A DNA stretch of 59,093 nt. Origin: Actinomycetota bacterium (GTDB lineage Bacteria; Actinomycetota; Acidimicrobiia; IMCC26256; VFJJ01). The position numbers were made by a program, and so were the translations under genes. Every line of letters begins with the position of its first letter. Within the stretch, counting starts at the first letter, position 1. Below are positions 49,639 to 57,569 of the stretch, piece by piece. Under the pieces are notes generated by a model. It saw only the letters and a program-made list of their open reading frames with translations. It ran no database searches and had not been told where the DNA came from. Location of the stretch: NCBI GenBank assembly GCA_009886115.1, contig VFJJ01000142.1, forward strand, positions 1 through 59,093. The letters run 5' to 3'.

Positions 49639-50368
49639 CAGGCGCTCCCTGTCTCGTGCTCGGGTCGTTGACCGTTGCGCCCAGTCCTCGCAGGACGAAG
49701 GCGACCACGTGCTCGGTGTCGCGGCGCGACGGCGTCGTGCGCTCGACGAGGTGTCGATGCATGCGTCCCATGGCCAGTTGGTACGCGGCATCGGCACCGC
49801 GGCGTACGTCGGTGTCGGCTGGGAGTTGCCCGGCGGTCACGGCATCGGCGACGGCGGTGAGCAGCAGCTCGGTGAGCGCCTCGATCGAAGCATGCTGCTC
49901 GGTCGGGAAGGCGTCGGTCAGACGATCGCCGCTCAGAGCGAAGGGCCGGGTTCGAGCGGCAGCCTCGGGATCGACCGCCTGGGCGAGGACGCCTTCGACC
50001 CACCGCCGGATGCGACCGAGCGGGTGCGGCGCGCCGTCCATCCGGTGAGCCAGGTACGACACGAGCCGCCGCCGGCCGTCGTCGAGGATGGCCACGAGCA
50101 GCTCGTCCTTGGAGCGGAAGTGGCGGTAGAACGCCTGGTTGGAGAGGCGGGCCTCGGCGACGATCTCGCTCACCTTGGGATCGACGCTGCCCGTGCGCGA
50201 CACCACCCGGTACGTGGCGTCGACGAGGCGTTGCACCTCGTCGACCGATACGGAGTACCGCGCGGCCACCGAGCGTTGAGCGACGTCGAGGACGATCGGG
50301 CGGGCCTGATCGTCGTCTGTCCAAGGAGCGTCCGTCCTTGGAGTGATTGAGGGAACGGCATTCCGCAT
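49628..50368 (-). CDS. TetR-family transcriptional regulator
   Basis: A 246-residue repressor-like protein. The helix-turn-helix is VSEIVAEARLSNQAFYRHFRSKDELL, preceded by VDATYRVVSRTG; the rest is a helical ligand-binding domain (SGDRLTDAFPTEQHASIEALTELLLTAVADAV). The ATG at 50368 lies within an inverted repeat that could be its operator, indicating autoregulation. Its 3' end overlaps the gamma subunit start, and the PaaK-like ligase diverges from it, so it probably controls both directions. The natural ligand is probably the pathway acid or its CoA ester. Confidence 0.85.
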   Translation of the reverse strand: MRNAVPSITPRTDAPWTDDDQARPIVLDVAQRSVAARYSVSVDEVQRLVDATYRVVSRTGSVDPKVSEIVAEARLSNQAFYRHFRSKDELLVAILDDGRRRLVSYLAHRMDGAPHPLGRIRRWVEGVLAQAVDPEAAARTRPFALSGDRLTDAFPTEQHASIEALTELLLTAVADAVTAGQLPADTDVRRGADAAYQLAMGRMHRHLVERTTPSRRDTEHVVAFVLRGLGATVNDPSTRQGAPGGT

Positions 50369-50377
50369 TCTCGGAAT
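50360..50377. promoter_or_regulatory. Candidate TetR operator
   Basis: A perfect inverted repeat ATTCCG-N6-CGGAAT (50360-50365 and 50372-50377) overlaps the TetR start codon. TACTAT, a possible -10 for the divergent ligase, begins at its right edge (50377). Size and place suit TetR self-repression. Confidence 0.5.
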
Positions 50378-50449
50378 ACTATTTCGGGCGCTGGGTTCGC
50401 GCAATCACGTAGCTTCAGAGACAGCGAGATCGTCGACGGGAGCCCGGCC

Positions 50450-51808
50450 ATGAGCGATCAGAACTCGGCGCGCGAGATCTCCCGTGAGAGCGACCTCGGT
50501 GACGACCGCTTCTTCGACCCCGACATCGAGACCGCCTCTCGTTCGGCCTTGGCGGCGTTGCACGAGGAGAAGCTCCTCGAGCTCGTCCCCTACGCCTACG
50601 AGCGCTCGCCGTTCTACCGCAAGCACTGGAGCGAGGCCGGCGTCCACCCCCGCGACATCTTGACCGTCGACGACTTCCGTGAGCGCATCCCCTTCATGGA
50701 CAAGGACGCCATCCGAGCGTTCCGTGACGCGCATGGCGATCCGTACGGCGGGCTGCTGTGCATCCCCGAGTCCGAGCTCACTGCCATCAACTCCACGTCG
50801 GGCACCACGGGCGACCCGACGCTGGTTCCCGAGCGATGGGCGGCGGGAGGCTCCGGCCCGGCGTTGGCGCGCGACTTCTGGGAGCTGGGGGTGCGCCCGG
50901 GCGACCATGTCGCCATCCCGATGTTCACGTTCCGCGGACCGATCTACAACTTCCCGCACGTCCTCGGCGCCGTGCCCCTGATCTTCGACCACTCCCCGGC
51001 GGAGCTCCCGCGAATCTGCGAGCTCGTGCGTCGGTATCGGCCCACGAGCTGGTACACGATGAGCGGGCCATTCCTGCTGGCGCTGGCCGAGCTGGAGCAG
51101 TCCACCGACGTCGACCTCCGCGACGTGTTCTCGAGCTTCTCGTCGATCGTCTTCGCAGGCGAGCCCTTGGGAGTGAGGGCCAAGGCCAACGCCGAGCGCT
51201 GGGGCATGCCGCTGTTCCACCACTCCGCGGCCGGTGACGTGGGCGCGGCGTTCGAGTGTCGCGAGCACGACGGCCTGCACGTGTGGGAGGACGTCGGCTT
51301 CTACGAGTGCATCGAGCCCGACGCCACCGGTCCGGGCGACGCCACGCCGGTTGCCGACGGGGCTGTCGGCGAGCTCGTGGCCACCTCGCTGGGCAGCGAC
51401 GTGTTCCCGCTCATCCGCTACCGGTCCGACGATCTCGACCGCTTCACCCGGCAGCGATGTGCCTGTGGTCGTACCCATGCCCGGCTGTGGACCTTGGGGC
51501 GCAAGGGTGACGAGGTGATCGTCGACGGTCGCTCGGTGCTCCCGGTCGACGTGTGGGGTGCCGTCGAGGCGCTCGACGAGACCGCGGCCGGCCTGTTCCA
51601 GATCATCCGCACGCAGCGCCAGGTCGACGTGCTGCGTCTCCGGGTCGGATACGCCGGCGCTCCCAGCGACCTGGGCGCGTTGGCCGGGCTCATCGCCGAC
51701 TCGGTCGAGGCCGGTGTCGGCGTCCGTCCGCAGGTCGAGCTGGTCGCCAACGCCGAGCTGCTGAAGCTGGGCCCGCCCCACAAGATCCCCCGCGTGGCCA
51801 AGCGGTAG
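50450..51808 (+). CDS. PaaK-like AMP-forming CoA ligase
   Basis: A 452-residue ligase of the phenylacetate-CoA ligase type. The N-terminal YAYERSPFYRKHWSEAGVHPRDI is characteristic, the P-loop is NSTSGTTGDPT (114-124), and CACGRTHARL (about 338) is a zinc-binding element seen in this family. The C-terminal Lys lies in GPPHKIPRVAKR. It activates an aromatic or similar acid to its CoA ester. GGAG seven bases before the ATG supports the start. Divergence from TetR and the 2-oxoacid oxidoreductase suggests they form one pathway, such as aryl-acid or 2-oxo-aryl-acid breakdown; this is inference. Confidence 0.85.
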   Translation: MSDQNSAREISRESDLGDDRFFDPDIETASRSALAALHEEKLLELVPYAYERSPFYRKHWSEAGVHPRDILTVDDFRERIPFMDKDAIRAFRDAHGDPYGGLLCIPESELTAINSTSGTTGDPTLVPERWAAGGSGPALARDFWELGVRPGDHVAIPMFTFRGPIYNFPHVLGAVPLIFDHSPAELPRICELVRRYRPTSWYTMSGPFLLALAELEQSTDVDLRDVFSSFSSIVFAGEPLGVRAKANAERWGMPLFHHSAAGDVGAAFECREHDGLHVWEDVGFYECIEPDATGPGDATPVADGAVGELVATSLGSDVFPLIRYRSDDLDRFTRQRCACGRTHARLWTLGRKGDEVIVDGRSVLPVDVWGAVEALDETAAGLFQIIRTQRQVDVLRLRVGYAGAPSDLGALAGLIADSVEAGVGVRPQVELVANAELLKLGPPHKIPRVAKR

Positions 51809-51854
51809 CCCGTCGCCCACGGCCCGCGCCCCGCCCGCCAGCCCCGTCCCGAGA

Positions 51855-51888
51855 GCCCGACAGCGCAGCCCGACAGCGCAGCCCGACA
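51855..51888. repeat. 13-bp tandem repeat, 2.6 copies
   Basis: Unit GCCCGACAGCGCA at 51855 and 51868, with a partial at 51881, between the PaaK-like gene and the next gene. Confidence 0.85.
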
Positions 51889-51911
51889 ACCGGAGACCCG
51901 AGAGGAACCAG

Positions 51912-52577
51912 ATGGCCCGCACCATTGCACCGCCCGAGCTGTGGGGAGTCGGCCAGTTCCGCGTCGGCGCCGGGTCGGTCACCTGGGAGCTGTCGCAGGC
52001 CGAGATCATGCGCGATGCCCAGTCGGCCACCGGCGTCCTCTCGGCGATCGGCTTGGCGCCCGGAGGCCGGGTCCTCGTCACCTCGTTGCTCTCGGAGGCC
52101 CCACACGTGTGGCCGCTCACGCTCGGGGTCCTGATGAACGGCGCGCAGCTCTCGTCGGCCGACGCCACCCCGTTCGATGCGTACCGCACGGCGATGTTCC
52201 TCCGCACGCTCCGCTACGACATGGCCCTGGGCGTGAGCGACGCCGTGGTCGACGGGCTCGAGCAGATGGGAGTTGATCTGGCGACCGCCTTCGCCGATGT
52301 GGCCGTGATCGTCGCCCGAGGAGTCGCCTACGACCGGCTGGAGAGCGCGGGCCTGCGGCCGACACGGATGCTGCTGCTCGGACCGGCCACCGCCATCGCC
52401 CGGGCCCCTGGCGGGCCGGCCGAGGTCGATCCCGAGCTGTGGGCCCTCGACACGGTCGACGGCCAAGTCGTCGTCACCAGCCTCACCGAACGTCGACAGG
52501 CGTTCGCGCGTCAGCCGACGGGCGTCGCGGGCACAGTCGACGGCTCCCGCGTGATCCTCGCTCGAGGCTCATCCTGA
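51912..52577 (+). CDS. Stand-alone protein resembling the N-terminal subdomain of acyl-CoA ligases
   Basis: A 221-residue protein. Residues about 24-120 (WELSQAEIMRDAQSATGVLSAIGLAPGGRVLVTSLLSEAPHVWPLTLGVLMNGAQLSSADATPFDAYRT) follow the strand-helix pattern of the first subdomain of AMP-binding enzymes, where ligases have GDRVAI and a neighbouring acyl site. The P-loop, hinge and catalytic Lys are all absent, so it cannot adenylate alone. It follows the PaaK-like ligase by about 100 bases on the same strand with a good ribosome-binding site (GAGAGGAA). It could be an accessory subunit, a binding protein or a truncated relic. Not otherwise recognised. Confidence 0.5.
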   Translation: MARTIAPPELWGVGQFRVGAGSVTWELSQAEIMRDAQSATGVLSAIGLAPGGRVLVTSLLSEAPHVWPLTLGVLMNGAQLSSADATPFDAYRTAMFLRTLRYDMALGVSDAVVDGLEQMGVDLATAFADVAVIVARGVAYDRLESAGLRPTRMLLLGPATAIARAPGGPAEVDPELWALDTVDGQVVVTSLTERRQAFARQPTGVAGTVDGSRVILARGSS

Positions 52578-53691
52578 GCCGCCCCGGCGGGGCCTGAGCT
52601 GTGCCAACGCCCGTTCCTCAACCTTGCCGCGAGGTGGCGACAGCTCCGGCGACGAGTTCTTGTTCCCGCGCGGGCTGGTTGGTCGTCGGCGCCGATCTTC
52701 GAGGTGGTCGCGGATGTCGACGTGGCCGAAGTGTTCAGCCCATCCGGCCGCAGTGGCGTTGTGATCGTCGTCGATGATGGATGGGTCAGCGCCGAGCGCG
52801 ATGAGAGCGTGGACGATCTCCATCGTGCCGAGCATGGCCGCTTCGTGAAGTGCGGTGGTGTGGTTCTTCGCGTTGACATGCCATCCAAGCTCGCCGAGTT
52901 GGCGGATGGTGTCGACTGGCTTGGCGAGTTCGCAGGCGACACGTATGAGGTCGGGTATGTGCTCTCGAGCGGTGGCTGGTTCGGTGAGGCGGTCTCCGAA
53001 GCGCCGGTACCACGGACCATCCGACGGATTGCCGAAGCCGCGCTCGAAGAGAGCCTCCAGCCAATCGATGTCGTCGTCGGGCCGGGCGTTCCCGATGCCA
53101 GCGTTGTAGATGGCCTGCCCGTCGTTGGGGTCGGCCCCAGCCTCGAGCAGCACCCGGAGCAACTTGACGTGATCGACATGCGCTCGGCTTCCTTGCTCGC
53201 CACGGCCGATCGCACCGGTGATCGCGGTGAACGGTGGCAGCAGGCCATCCCAGAGAAATCCGCTGTTCGGACGGCGCCAAACTGCAGCAACACTCGAGGG
53301 GTTTCCGTGAAGTCGTGCACTGGGTCGCCCGTGACGAGTCGCGAGTAGGTCGCATACAGCATGGGAGGCCAATCGAAGGGCCCACCCGAACGACTGGCCG
53401 CAGCACCATCTTCGGACACGAGCCGTGCGACCACCGCGTGATCGCCGGCCGCAGCCGCGGCGAAGACAGACGACGAGACAAGCGCCGGGTTCGATCGCCA
53501 CAGTTCGAACGCAGCCGCGGGACGACTCGCTGAGTCGTCGCCATGGTTCATGCACGCCAACCGAACCAGCTCGTCACCGTCGCGCGCGGTCGCGCCGCCG
53601 AGCTGTTCATGCGGCGACCGGCTCAGCGGTCGCATCGCTTCGACACACCGCACGAGGTTGGGCCAGCTTGCGAACCCATGAGCCCGCAGCG
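52569..53691 (-). pseudogene. Ankyrin-repeat protein, 5'-truncated and frameshifted
   Basis: Two frames together give one ankyrin-repeat protein. The upstream frame (from about 53691) reads LRAHGFASWPNLVRCVEAM, then GDELVRLACMNHGDD, SSVFAAAAAGDHAVVARLVSEDG and PRVLLQFGA. The downstream frame continues PNSGFLWDGLLPPFTAITGA, LLRVLLEAGADPNDG and LHEAAMLGTMEIVHALIALGADPS, to the stop at 52569. At 53271-53272 the Asp codon of the expected GADPN motif has only two bases, so a single base is lost and the frame breaks. The N-terminus is replaced by the front of a zinc-finger gene. It is therefore inactive unless the base loss is a sequencing error. Confidence 0.75.
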
Positions 53692-53805
53692 CATGCACAT
53701 CCGCAGGTGGACCCACTGGCTGCCGATGCGCAGGCAGTCTTCGCAGCCGTCACTCGTTGGGGTCACCTCGGTCACGGTGTCGAGGTGGGTGCAGGTGTCA
53801 GCCAT
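53623..53805 (-). pseudogene. UBP-type zinc-finger protein, truncated at a fusion junction
   Basis: A 60-residue frame starting MADTCTHLDTVTEVTPTSDGCEDCLRIGSQWVHLRMCMRCG, the first 41 residues of the small bacterial UBP-type zinc-finger family. The expected continuation, CGHVGCC...HATAHFHATGHP, with the remaining zinc ligands, is missing. From about 53690 the DNA continues into the ankyrin gene in another frame, and this frame stops soon after. The ATG overlaps the DUF5996 stop by 8 bases, which looks like an old operon junction. Confidence 0.7.
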
Positions 53806-54247
53806 GGCGGGGGCCTCCGTTCGGTCGTTCGAGCGCGTCGCGGTCCCACGCTGCTGTCGTAGCCGCGGCGTCATAGGTGCTTTGCAGGAAGTCGAGCAGT
53901 GCGGCGTTGGGGTCGGCGAAAGTGCGGACGAGCTCGTAGGGGAACGGGATGGCATCGGGGATCTCGACAGGCATCGGCCAGATCTCGGTGGCCACGCCGA
54001 GGTCGTCGAGGATGCCCATGACCGCGGCGTAGAAGTTGGCCACCGGACGGGGTTCGAGGTCGAGGGACCGGGTGGCGCCGGCGACGGTGGTCACATCGAG
54101 TCGATGGTCGAGGAAGTCGAAGTCGATCTGGAACGCCGGTCCGGTCGGATGTGGCATCAGCGACGTGGTCAGTCCGCGGGCCGAGACGTACAGGGGCAGT
54201 TTCCACCAGTGGTTGGTGAGTGGCTCGTTGGCAAGCCGGACCTTGCC
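53798..54247 (-). pseudogene. DUF5996 protein, N-terminal part missing
   Basis: The frame from 54247 reads GKVRLANEPLTNHWWKLPLY, then VSARGLTTSLMPHPTGPAFQ, IDFDFLDHRL and VANFYAAVMGILDDLGV, and ends LLDFLQSTYDAAATTAAWDR with a short tail. These are conserved blocks of DUF5996, a family of about 300 residues and unknown function. The first 60 or so residues are absent; the sequence begins inside a conserved block at a junction with an FMN reductase fragment. An internal ATG at 54157 could allow a shorter product. Confidence 0.7.
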
Positions 54248-54501
54248 GCGATCACGAACCCGTTGGCCGCCTCGAGCCTTTCCCGGAAACGCTGGGCGCC
54301 CGGAGGCAGTCCGCCGGATTCCTCGACGTCGCCGTCGAAGGACGGCGCGTCGAAGTCAGCCATGGAAGCCAGGTCGACCGTGGCGCCGTTGGCCTCGATC
54401 ATCTTGGCGGCCAGCTCAGCCAGGCGGGCATTGAGCGAGCCTGCGCGCAGCGACGCCGCAAACACGAGAAACCGCAGCGGCTCGCGGCCTTCGACCGTCA
54501 C
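54169..54501 (-). pseudogene. NADPH-dependent FMN reductase, truncated by fusion
   Basis: The GTG at 54501 with GGAGG upstream opens VTVEGREPLRFLVFAASLRA, GSLNARLAELAAKMIEANGA, TVDLASMADFDAPSF and then ERLEAANGFVIAA: the flavodoxin-like first half of the NADPH-dependent FMN reductase family. At about 54244-54248 the frame leaves the family, where PEYN and the rest of the flavin site should follow, and stops at 54169. The bases beyond belong to DUF5996 in another frame. A short shared CGGCA at the joint suggests an end-joining deletion. About 100 C-terminal residues are missing. Confidence 0.7.
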
Positions 54502-54807
54502 GATGTCACCCTCCGCGTCTGCATCGATCGCTCCTGCTCGTCCGGCTACCTGTAAACGGCTCGTTCTCCCAACCGAGGGCGACGAGCACGACGCAGGTGG
54601 GGTAGGACAGGCCTGAGCGAGGCAACGTGGCTGGGTGTGTTCGGCAATCTGGTGCAGCGCGCCTCGTCGGAAGGTCGGATCTCGAGCGGGTGCTGTCGTC
54701 GAGGCAGGTGAGGCGCCCGGGGTTCGCGGCTGCTGGAGTCGGAGAAACGGCACGGAAGGCCCGAATCGACTCCGGCGGGGTTCCCGAAAACCACGCTCCG
54801 CGCGAAG
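54502..54807. other. Gene-free stretch
   Basis: About 306 bases between the FMN reductase fragment and the GGDEF gene. Open frames here lack start signals and family resemblance. It presumably holds divergent promoters, but no clear -35/-10 pair or RNA gene was recognised. Confidence 0.4.
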
Positions 54808-55893
54808 ATGCCTCAGATCGACGCCTTCCGCACCTCGTCCTCGAACCCAGAGTGGAGATCCCATGGCGCCGTCGGCGACACCATGATCTCCGACCTGCTC
54901 AGCACCCTCCATCGGCTGTGGACCGGTCCGGTCGATTCCAGCAGCGACGTCCTGGCCGAGTGCCTGAGCGCCGGGCGGGCTGCGCTGTCGATGTCGACGG
55001 GCTTCGTGGCCGAGATCATCGACGACGAGATCTGCGTCCGGGCCGTCGACTCCGATGACCCGTCGCTCGGGCTCGGCGACTGCCTTGCACTGGCCCATTC
55101 CCCCTGCGCCGAGCTCGTCCGGACCGGCCGTTCGGTCGTCACCGACGGCTTGTCGAGCGCCGCCTCCGACGGCGCGCTGGACCTATCGCAGGCGGATACC
55201 GCAACGATGCTCGGCCGGGCCTCCGCACACTCGTCGGTCTGGATCCCGGTCCACGTCGGGGGACGGCTCTTCGGCGCCCTCGTGTTCGCTGATCGGGATC
55301 GGATCGACCCGTTCTCCGATGTCGACCGCGCCTTCGTCGAGCTCCTGGCCTGTCGGGCCGGGTCGGCCCTCGAGAGCGAGTGGCTGTCGGAAGCGGCACT
55401 CCACGATCAGCTGACCGGCCTGCCGAACGGGCGTCTGCTCATCGATCGACTCCGCCAGGCATTGGCCCGTCGAGGCCGCCAGTCGGGTGTGCTCGCCGTC
55501 TTGTTCGTCGATCTCGACCAGTTCAAGCGGGTGAACGACACGTGGCGGCACGAGGGTGGCGACATCGTCCTGCGTGAGACGGCGCGGCGGATCGCTCGGG
55601 CCGTGCGACCGGGCGACACCGTGGCCCGTCCGCACGGCGACGAGTTCGTCGTCGTCTGCGAGGACATCCCCGACACGGCGCGGGCCGAGGCGTTGGCCCT
55701 CAGGATCGTCGCTGGCGTCTCGGAGCCCGTGCTGATCGGCCACGACAGCGTGACGGTCACGTGCTCGGTCGGGATCGCGCTGATCGGAGACGATCCGGCA
55801 ACGGCCGAGAGCGTCCTCGACCGGGCCGACGCCGCGATGTTCCGAGCCAAGGCTGCAGGCCGCAACGGGATCGAGCTCAGCATCGGCCTGTGA
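54808..55893 (+). CDS. GAF-GGDEF protein, diguanylate cyclase-like
   Basis: A 361-residue signalling protein. Residues about 45-190 look like a GAF sensor domain (LSMSTGFVAEIIDDEICVRAV... SVWIPVHVGGRLFGALVFADRD). The GGDEF domain follows from about 197 (LHDQLTGLPNGRLLIDRL), with metal Asp in VDLDQFKRVND. The signature is HGDEF (276-280), His in place of the first Gly. The inhibitory I-site RPGD (267-270) lies five residues upstream, as in product-regulated cyclases. It may make cyclic di-GMP or bind it as a degenerate sensor. No membrane helix. A start at 54883 is possible. Confidence 0.82.
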   Translation: MPQIDAFRTSSSNPEWRSHGAVGDTMISDLLSTLHRLWTGPVDSSSDVLAECLSAGRAALSMSTGFVAEIIDDEICVRAVDSDDPSLGLGDCLALAHSPCAELVRTGRSVVTDGLSSAASDGALDLSQADTATMLGRASAHSSVWIPVHVGGRLFGALVFADRDRIDPFSDVDRAFVELLACRAGSALESEWLSEAALHDQLTGLPNGRLLIDRLRQALARRGRQSGVLAVLFVDLDQFKRVNDTWRHEGGDIVLRETARRIARAVRPGDTVARPHGDEFVVVCEDIPDTARAEALALRIVAGVSEPVLIGHDSVTVTCSVGIALIGDDPATAESVLDRADAAMFRAKAAGRNGIELSIGL

Positions 55894-55924
55894 CGAGCGC
55901 GGCAGTGCGCCCCGGTGGGATGCG

Positions 55925-55950
55925 GGTCGGCCGCCGGTCGGCCGCCGGTC
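55925..55950. repeat. 11-bp tandem repeat, two copies plus partial
   Basis: Unit GGTCGGCCGCC at 55925 and 55936, then GGTC, between the converging GGDEF and ligase genes. Confidence 0.8.
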
Positions 55951-55968
55951 ATCGGTCGGTCAGCGGCG

Positions 55969-57468
55969 TCAACCGGCGACGATGCGTTCGACGATGAGGG
56001 TTCGCTGGATCTGACCCGTTGCCGCTGTGCGCGGGAAGGCGTCGACGATCTCCAGTCGGCGCGGGTGCTTGTACGACGCCAGGTGGGGCGCGCAATGAGC
56101 CCGCAGCTCCTCGAGCGTCGGCGTTGTGTGACCGGCTCGGGCCACGACGACGGCGCACACGACCTCGCCCCACGTCGCGTCGGGGATGCCGACCACAGCG
56201 ACGTCGGCGACCGCGGGGTGCGAGGCCAGCACGCTCTCGATCTCGGGGGGCGCGACCCACTCGCCGGCGCTGCGGATCAGATCGCGCGCCCGTCCGACGA
56301 TCGACAGGTAGCCCTCGTCGTCGAAGACCCCCCGGTCGCCGGTCTGGTACCAGCCGTCGACGAGCGCGGCGGCCGTCGCCTCCTCGTTGTCGAAGTACCC
56401 GTCGAACAGGAACACGTTGCGGATCTGCACCTCGCCGGTCTCGGAGAGCCTGACCTCGACGCCCGGCTGAGGGAGCCCGCAGCTGCCCGGCTTGCGTTCG
56501 AGATCGGTGTGGGCGAGCTGGGTACCTGAGCCGGCCTCGGTGCTGCCGTAGAACACGCGGGTTCGGGTGTGGGGCAGCGCGTCGCGCATCGCGCTCAGCA
56601 GTTCGGGCGGCGTGGCCGAGGTCCCCGTGTCGGCGAAGACCAGTGACGACAAGGCCTGGCGGCGCTCGGCCGGAGCGTCGTTGAGGGCGTCGAGGATCCG
56701 TCGCCACACCGCGGGGATGCAGTAGAGCCGCTCGGGACGGGTGTCGCGGCAGGCGTCGAGGAGGTTGTCGGCGGTGGGGTCGGGCACGAACGTGATCGGC
56801 GAGCGGGTCTGCCAGCAACCGAGCGCGATCGACCAGCCCGACATGTGGAACAGCGGGAACATGCAGACCGTCCCGGCCCGCTCGTCGAGGATGGCGCCAC
56901 CGAACGACCGGAGCCAGTTGGCCCGGTGCGACAGGATCACCCCCTTGGGGCGCCCGGTGCTGCCGCTCGTGAAGAAGATCACGTGCGGATCGCCGGAGCG
57001 CAGGCGGGGTTCGAGCACGTCGGAGTCGGCGCTGCCGAGGCTGGCATCGCACAGCGAGGCGCCAGGCCCGGAAGCTCCGGCGCCCATACAGGCCAAGGCA
57101 ATCCCGAGCGTGGTCGCCATCGATTCGCCCTCGGCGGCGTGAACTGCGTCGACCACGAGCAGCCGGGGCCGTGCATACTCGACGATCGCTCGGGCCTCAT
57201 CCCCCGAGAGCCGGGCGTTGACTGGGGCGTAGACGGCGCCGAGCTTGGCGCAGGCTGCGAACAGCGGGAGGGCGTCGAGCGACGTCTCGTTCCAGACGAC
57301 AACCCGATCGCCGAGCCCGATCCCCATACCCCGCAAGGCACTGGCGTGACGGTTCGCGTCGCGGTCGAGCTCCGAGAACGTGAGGACACGCTCTCCCAGA
57401 CGCGCGGCCTCTCGCGTGGGCGCCGCTCGCGCCGCGTTGCGGAACACGTCGCCGATCAGGGTCTCCAT
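55969..57468 (-). CDS. AMP-dependent acyl-CoA synthetase/ligase, catalytic Lys replaced by Gln
   Basis: A 499-residue adenylate-forming ligase. The P-loop FFTSGSTGRPKGV is normal, with FYGSTEAGSGTQ, YQTGD and the hinge SIVGRARDLIRSAGEWV. The C-terminal motif usually reading TGKIQR is TGQIQR, so the catalytic Lys of the first half-reaction is Gln 486. Without it, adenylation is expected to be slow, though thioester formation might persist. The rest of the sequence is full length and well conserved, which argues against simple decay. It diverges from the final ligase across about 100 bases that contain a GGTCGGCC-type repeat. Confidence 0.85.
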   Translation of the reverse strand: METLIGDVFRNAARAAPTREAARLGERVLTFSELDRDANRHASALRGMGIGLGDRVVVWNETSLDALPLFAACAKLGAVYAPVNARLSGDEARAIVEYARPRLLVVDAVHAAEGESMATTLGIALACMGAGASGPGASLCDASLGSADSDVLEPRLRSGDPHVIFFTSGSTGRPKGVILSHRANWLRSFGGAILDERAGTVCMFPLFHMSGWSIALGCWQTRSPITFVPDPTADNLLDACRDTRPERLYCIPAVWRRILDALNDAPAERRQALSSLVFADTGTSATPPELLSAMRDALPHTRTRVFYGSTEAGSGTQLAHTDLERKPGSCGLPQPGVEVRLSETGEVQIRNVFLFDGYFDNEEATAAALVDGWYQTGDRGVFDDEGYLSIVGRARDLIRSAGEWVAPPEIESVLASHPAVADVAVVGIPDATWGEVVCAVVVARAGHTTPTLEELRAHCAPHLASYKHPRRLEIVDAFPRTAATGQIQRTLIVERIVAG

Positions 57469-57484
57469 CGAATCTCGCTCCTCG

Positions 57485-57510
57485 CCGGTCGGCCGGTCGG
57501 CCAGTCGGCC
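57485..57510. repeat. 8-bp CGGTCGGC-type tandem repeat
   Basis: About three imperfect units between the two divergent acyl-CoA ligase genes. Confidence 0.75.
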
Positions 57511-57569
57511 GCGAGAACCCAGCGTGTCATCTCAGCAGCCGAGGGCGCTCGTGTAGCAAGATCGGGAAC

